Assembly: GCF_027923405.1 (NCBI RefSeq)
Contig: NZ_BQYI01000001.1
Span: 1,218,501 to 1,282,500 of the forward strand
DNA length: 64,000 bases
From: Paenibacillus sp. YYML68
GTDB taxonomy: Bacteria; Bacillota; Bacilli; Paenibacillales; NBRC-103111
Direction of reading: 5' to 3'
How positions within the stretch are numbered: the stretch's first letter is position 1; every line of letters begins with the position of its first letter. Positions 60,524 to 64,000 of the stretch are shown piece after piece. The position numbers and the translations under genes are program-made. The notes under the pieces were generated by a model. That model made no database searches. It had not been told where the DNA came from and saw nothing but the letters and a program-made list of their open reading frames with translations.

Positions 60524-61345
60524 TTAGTTAGTCATACCCAGGTGGAAGTGGTCCGCATGGTCCGCGCGAACGAGAATCTTGGAGCTGACTACGCCATGTG
60601 TCGTGTAGAAGATTACTTGCTTCACGTTGGAGTTCGCAACAGCAAGCTCAATCACCTTCTTCTCTTGAGCAGCAGTCATGCCGGCGTTACGGATGTCGAC
60701 CGTTTTGCCGTCCATATGCGTGCTGTGCTCAGGTGTGTCTGCGCCATCGATCAAGCTTGCGTCGTTGATCTCAAGCTTTTTGTAGTACGTGTTGTAGAAG
60801 CCTTGAGCGATTTGACCAAGGGTCGTCAATGTGGAAGATGTCACATAGCTATGGTCCAGCTTGTACGTGCTGTCGCCAGCCAAGCCGCTTGCCGTATCGT
60901 TGTAGTTCGTGTAGATGGACGTGTTGCCAACGCGTACGTAGCCCTTCGGCGAGAAGCCGAGCGAAGCGTGCATCGCGTTGCGGCTTGCTGCGCCGTAGAT
61001 ACCGTCAGCTGTCAAGCCCTTCAAGCTTTGGAACTTCTTCAGGTTGTCTCTTGTCGCTGTGTCGAAGTAGTTGTCCGTGCTTGTAATTTTGGGTATGCCT
61101 GTGAAGTAAGACTCATTGTACGATCTCCACGTCTTCAGGTTGCTCTTCAGGACGCCGATCTGCGTGTGAGTCTGGCCATAAGAGTAGGTAGATTGGTAGC
61201 TTACACCATAGAAGCTGTTGGAGCTGGCTGTGCCGACGGCTGCAACATTGGCGTGACCGGCAACGGCCAGGGCGCTGGATGCGATCGAGACCGCAGCTGT
61301 GCAGGAAATGGCTAAAGCGACGATTAACTTCTTACTCTTGTTCAT
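60524..61345 (-). CDS. Secreted peptidoglycan-binding murein peptidase
   Basis: This 273-residue exported protein has a signal peptide (KLIVALAISCTAAVSIASSA then LAVAGHA). A peptidoglycan-binding-type segment with FDTATRDNLKKFQSLKGLTA and DGIYG follows (about 100-135). The C-terminal zinc peptidase domain of the MepA / D-Ala-D-Ala-type fold shows EHSTHMDGKTVDIR (His and Asp ligands) and DHADHFHLGM (HxH). GGAGGGTG precedes the ATG at 61345. It would cut peptide cross-links or stems of the wall outside the cell. Confidence 0.8.
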   Translation of the reverse strand: MNKSKKLIVALAISCTAAVSIASSALAVAGHANVAAVGTASSNSFYGVSYQSTYSYGQTHTQIGVLKSNLKTWRSYNESYFTGIPKITSTDNYFDTATRDNLKKFQSLKGLTADGIYGAASRNAMHASLGFSPKGYVRVGNTSIYTNYNDTASGLAGDSTYKLDHSYVTSSTLTTLGQIAQGFYNTYYKKLEINDASLIDGADTPEHSTHMDGKTVDIRNAGMTAAQEKKVIELAVANSNVKQVIFYTTHGVVSSKILVRADHADHFHLGMTN

Positions 61346-61651
61346 TAAATTCACCCTCCAACAATAATAGATTGTGGCTGCCATTAGGCGGCAGAGCTAA
61401 TGACAACGCCCTTGATAATGGTAACTATTAAATGATCTGCCACAACTAGGATTCTATCACAATGGATAATAGGGTGAAATAGAATTCATTGTAAGAATTT
61501 GTTAAGTTATCGTGGAGAAAATGTGTAGATATGAACTCGCTTTCACTCAATATTGTCATTTTTTGTCGCAGATTCATGGAGGAAAATCATACATTAAGGC
61601 GAATACTAGCTGAGAACGATAGTTTCGGAAATTGACTTAAAGGGTGAAGGC
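61346..61651. other. Divergent intergenic region
   Basis: These 306 bases separate the minus-strand peptidase from the SEC-C gene. It is AT-rich with several T runs (CATTTTTTGTCGCAG) and should hold both promoters. I see no clear -35/-10 pair with good spacing and no coding frame or RNA gene. Confidence 0.5.
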
Positions 61652-62821
61652 ATGGACAGGCTGAACGAAGATGTGAACGTTAGGATGAAGAAAGCGGATG
61701 AGAAGCTGTGGATGGAGCTGAAGCAGCCGCTCATCCTCGAGGAGCAGCTAGTCAAGCTGACCAAACAAGAGCTGCTCTCGATTCGAGATAATCTTGGCTT
61801 GAAGGGCTCGAGCGCTCTGAAGAAGCAGGAGCTCGTCGATACGATTGCGGCACAGCTGCCTGAGCAGCTGCCAAGACTGCTGGACAAGCTGGATGCTGTC
61901 CAGTACCACATTCTGAAGAAGGCGGCGACGCAGGACGGTCTCTTGGAGCAGCAGCTAGACTATCAGCATATCTATTACTTTAAGGACCGGGGGCTGTTGT
62001 TTCCCGGCACGATCGAAGGCAAGCGGCTAGCAGCGATGCCAAAGGCGGTGCTGGATTCCTTCGACGAGCATGACAGCGAGGCATACCAGGCGATCGTGCA
62101 AGCGAATACGAGGCTGGTCAAGCTGTCACACGGCATGCTGTACTATTACGGTACATTGAGTCTATTCGAGCTTGAAGAGCTTCTTCAGCAATATGATGGG
62201 CTTCGCGGCGTGGGTGCCGACTGGATATCGGTCTTGTTCGAAGCGGAGGAGTATGGTCAGCAGATCGAGCTTGGCGCATACGGCTTCTCGCATGCTCTTG
62301 TCCAAGACCCGGGTATTGTGAAGGAGGAGCACCGGCTGAGAGCCGAGCTTCCGTTCTACCCGTTCACGGAGGAGCAGCTGCTGGAGGCCGGCGAGCGAGG
62401 TTATGTCCAGCGTAACGGGCAGTTCGATGCATTCACCGCGTTCATCCGTTCGCGGTATGCGCTATCGGATGGCGATGCGGATTCGCTCGTGGCAGAGTGC
62501 TTGAACTCGATCCAGAATGGAGAGCTGCCAGGCAATCTGGTACTCCATCTGCAGCAGCAGCTGGAGATGACGGATGTTGCGACCGTGCAAGCCTTCATGG
62601 GACATCTCATTGCTCTCCATAACTCCTGTAGACACTGGGGCTTGAAGGGCTACTCCCCAGATGAAATGAATCCCGCGCGTATGGTGAAGGAGTCTTCCAC
62701 GAAGGTACGCGGAGCTGAGAGCTCTGATACGTCCTCCTCGAAGGTCGCCGTGCGTCCCGGCCGCAACGAGCCGTGTCCTTGCGGCAGCGGCAAGAAGTAT
62801 AAGAAGTGCTGCGGGAGCTAG
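61652..62821 (+). CDS. SEC-C motif protein with N-terminal SAP/Rho-N-like region
   Basis: The 389-residue protein ends in a SEC-C zinc motif, RPGRNEPCPCGSGKKYKKCC, as in SecA. Residues 33-70 (LVKLTKQELLSIRDNLGLKG) look like a SAP/Rho-N helix-loop-helix that binds nucleic acid. The middle is helical and unassigned. AAAGGGTGAAGG precedes the ATG. The SEC-C domain suggests contact with ribosomes or SecB-like partners, but no specific role can be given. Confidence 0.75.
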   Translation: MDRLNEDVNVRMKKADEKLWMELKQPLILEEQLVKLTKQELLSIRDNLGLKGSSALKKQELVDTIAAQLPEQLPRLLDKLDAVQYHILKKAATQDGLLEQQLDYQHIYYFKDRGLLFPGTIEGKRLAAMPKAVLDSFDEHDSEAYQAIVQANTRLVKLSHGMLYYYGTLSLFELEELLQQYDGLRGVGADWISVLFEAEEYGQQIELGAYGFSHALVQDPGIVKEEHRLRAELPFYPFTEEQLLEAGERGYVQRNGQFDAFTAFIRSRYALSDGDADSLVAECLNSIQNGELPGNLVLHLQQQLEMTDVATVQAFMGHLIALHNSCRHWGLKGYSPDEMNPARMVKESSTKVRGAESSDTSSSKVAVRPGRNEPCPCGSGKKYKKCCGS

Positions 62822-62895
62822 TCCACAGCGAATGAGTGAAGCTGTGTGCGAATACACTGCGAGTGATGTACAAAACGCAGTGGAGGTTCGCGCAC

Positions 62896-63801
62896 ATGAA
62901 CAGTTACCCGGAATATCCGTACTACAGCAAGAAGACGGAATGTGAGGAACAGCCGGTCGCTTTTCCACCGCAAAAGCAAGATTGGCAGCCCGGACTTGAA
63001 TATGTGATGACCCCAAGGCCGATCTACGACAATCCGGCCTATGTCGGGAGCGGAAAGCTGAAGGGCAAGATCGCGCTCATTACGGGCGGCGACAGCGGAA
63101 TCGGACGTGCGGTAGCTGTCGCCTTCGCGAAGGAAGGTGCTGATGTTGCGTTCACCTACCTCTATGAGCATCAAGATGCGGAGGAGACGGCACGTGTGGT
63201 GGAGTCATATGGCAGCAGATGCTTGCCGATGAGCCTCGACATGCGGACGAAGGCGGTGTGCACGGACGCTGTAGAGCGGACGGAGAAGCAGCTCGGCGGC
63301 TTGAATATCGTCGTGAACAACCAAGCCGTGCAGTTCGAGCAGATGAGTCTTCTCGATATTAGTGAGGAGCAGCTCGAGCTGACGTTTCGCACGAATGTGT
63401 TCGCATACTTCTATGTCACGCAGGCAGCCCTTCCTTACTTGAAGGAGGGCGATGCGATCATTAACACAGCCTCCATTACCGCCTATCGCGGATCGCCAAC
63501 GCTGCTCGATTACTCGGCGACGAAGGGGGCAACGGTGACGTTCAGCCGATCGCTGTCGATGTCGCTTGTGGATCAGGGTATTCGTGTCAACACCGTAGCG
63601 CCAGGGCCGTTCTGGACCCCGCTTACGCCTGCTACCTATAAGGCGGAGAAGGTATCGACCTTCGGCACGAGCACGCCGATGAAGCGGGCCGGTCAGCCGT
63701 TCGAGGCGGCCCCGGCCTATGTGTATTTGGCAAGCGATGATTCGCGCTATGTGACAGGGGAGACGATGCATGTGAATGGCGGCGACTTCATCGGAGCCTA
63801 G
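62896..63801 (+). CDS. Short-chain dehydrogenase/reductase (general stress type)
   Basis: The 301-residue SDR resembles the YhdF/GspB39-like NAD(P)-dependent oxidoreductases with a polar N-terminal extension (PQKQDWQPGLEYVMTPRPIY). The cofactor motif is TGGDSGIGRAVA, and NNQAVQ sits at the usual NNAG position. The catalytic Ser/Tyr/Lys lie in NTASITAY and YSATKGA. The ATG at 62896 has GGAGG nine bases upstream; an upstream in-frame ATG at 62836 lacks one. The substrate is unknown. Confidence 0.88.
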   Translation: MNSYPEYPYYSKKTECEEQPVAFPPQKQDWQPGLEYVMTPRPIYDNPAYVGSGKLKGKIALITGGDSGIGRAVAVAFAKEGADVAFTYLYEHQDAEETARVVESYGSRCLPMSLDMRTKAVCTDAVERTEKQLGGLNIVVNNQAVQFEQMSLLDISEEQLELTFRTNVFAYFYVTQAALPYLKEGDAIINTASITAYRGSPTLLDYSATKGATVTFSRSLSMSLVDQGIRVNTVAPGPFWTPLTPATYKAEKVSTFGTSTPMKRAGQPFEAAPAYVYLASDDSRYVTGETMHVNGGDFIGA

Positions 63802-63865
63802 TATGGCGCATCATTAGTCTCTCATCATTAGGCTCGCACCAGGATCGAGTTGACTTCAGAGCGGG

Positions 63866-63890
63866 GCCCTTGCGCAAGCAAGGGCTCTTC
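63866..63890 (+). terminator. Terminator after the SDR gene
   Basis: GCCCTTGC and GCAAGGGC form an eight-base-pair stem with loop GCAA, followed by TCTTC. The T tract is short. Confidence 0.65.
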
Positions 63891-63975
63891 GGCATGCGGA
63901 CGCAGATGAAACTACCTACATGAACGTGGTATGATCTTGAATAACAGTTTAAGCATGCGAGTTCGAGGTGAACCT

Positions 63976-64000
63976 ATGAAGAAGCAAGAAGGTATGAAGT
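63976..64000 (+). CDS. Start of a further gene (partial)
   Basis: An ATG after GAGGTG opens MKKQEGMK and runs off the window. Too little remains to identify it. Confidence 0.4.

Overview
The window looks like chromosomal DNA of a low-G+C-phylum Gram-positive bacterium with a fairly GC-rich core, most likely Paenibacillaceae (Paenibacillus, Cohnella or a relative). The evidence is strong AGGAGG ribosome-binding sites with frequent GTG/TTG starts, a Bacillus-type fatty-acid degradation operon, a des-desK-desR membrane-fluidity operon, a BioY plus EcfA1-EcfA2-EcfT transporter cluster, and Firmicutes-specific small families. The taxonomic call rests on gene content and is an inference.

Layout. 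1-8.4 kb: beta-oxidation operon (tail of fadF, then fadN, fadA, fadE, an acyl-CoA synthetase and a thioesterase), closed by a terminator. 8.4-18.1 kb: an AT-rich island with very different composition that holds one tightly packed operon: WYL regulator, two dynamin-like GTPases, a glycine-rich membrane protein, a large HerA/FtsK-type ATPase, an HNH/Endo VII-type nuclease and a probable immunity protein. I know of no described system with this composition, and it is the best candidate for something new. 18.2-29.4 kb: GIY-YIG protein, EamA permease, small proteins, and an AddAB-like nuclease/helicase pair with large low-complexity insertions. 29.4-36.3 kb: a graveyard of insertion sequences (complete IS4-type and IS3-type elements, a truncated IS4 copy, a decayed ISL3 transposase) around two genes of unknown function and several long inverted repeats.

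36.4-48.5 kb is core again: a DnaQ-like exonuclease, NERD helicase, BioY/ECF transporter, a one-segment methyl-accepting signalling protein with a DICT-domain partner, an EamA permease, and RtcB preceded by a promoter/small ORF/terminator module. 48.6-52.1 kb is a second AT-rich accessory patch with SMI1/KNR4-type immunity gene fragments, another IS4-family element, a stalk-domain relic and a lipoprotein. 52.1-64 kb: an ABC exporter fused to a cyclic-nucleotide-binding domain with two small acetyltransferase-like genes and a 33-residue peptide between them, the des-desKR operon with probable DesR sites, an N-terminally truncated Rpn-type protein, a TIM-barrel protein, a secreted murein peptidase, a SEC-C protein, a short-chain dehydrogenase and the first codons of a further gene.

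How genes work together: fatty acids are activated by the synthetase, oxidised by FadE, hydrated and oxidised by FadN and cleaved by FadA. DesK and DesR probably control the adjacent desaturase. BioY may use the adjacent ECF module for biotin uptake. No tRNA, rRNA or CRISPR array was seen.
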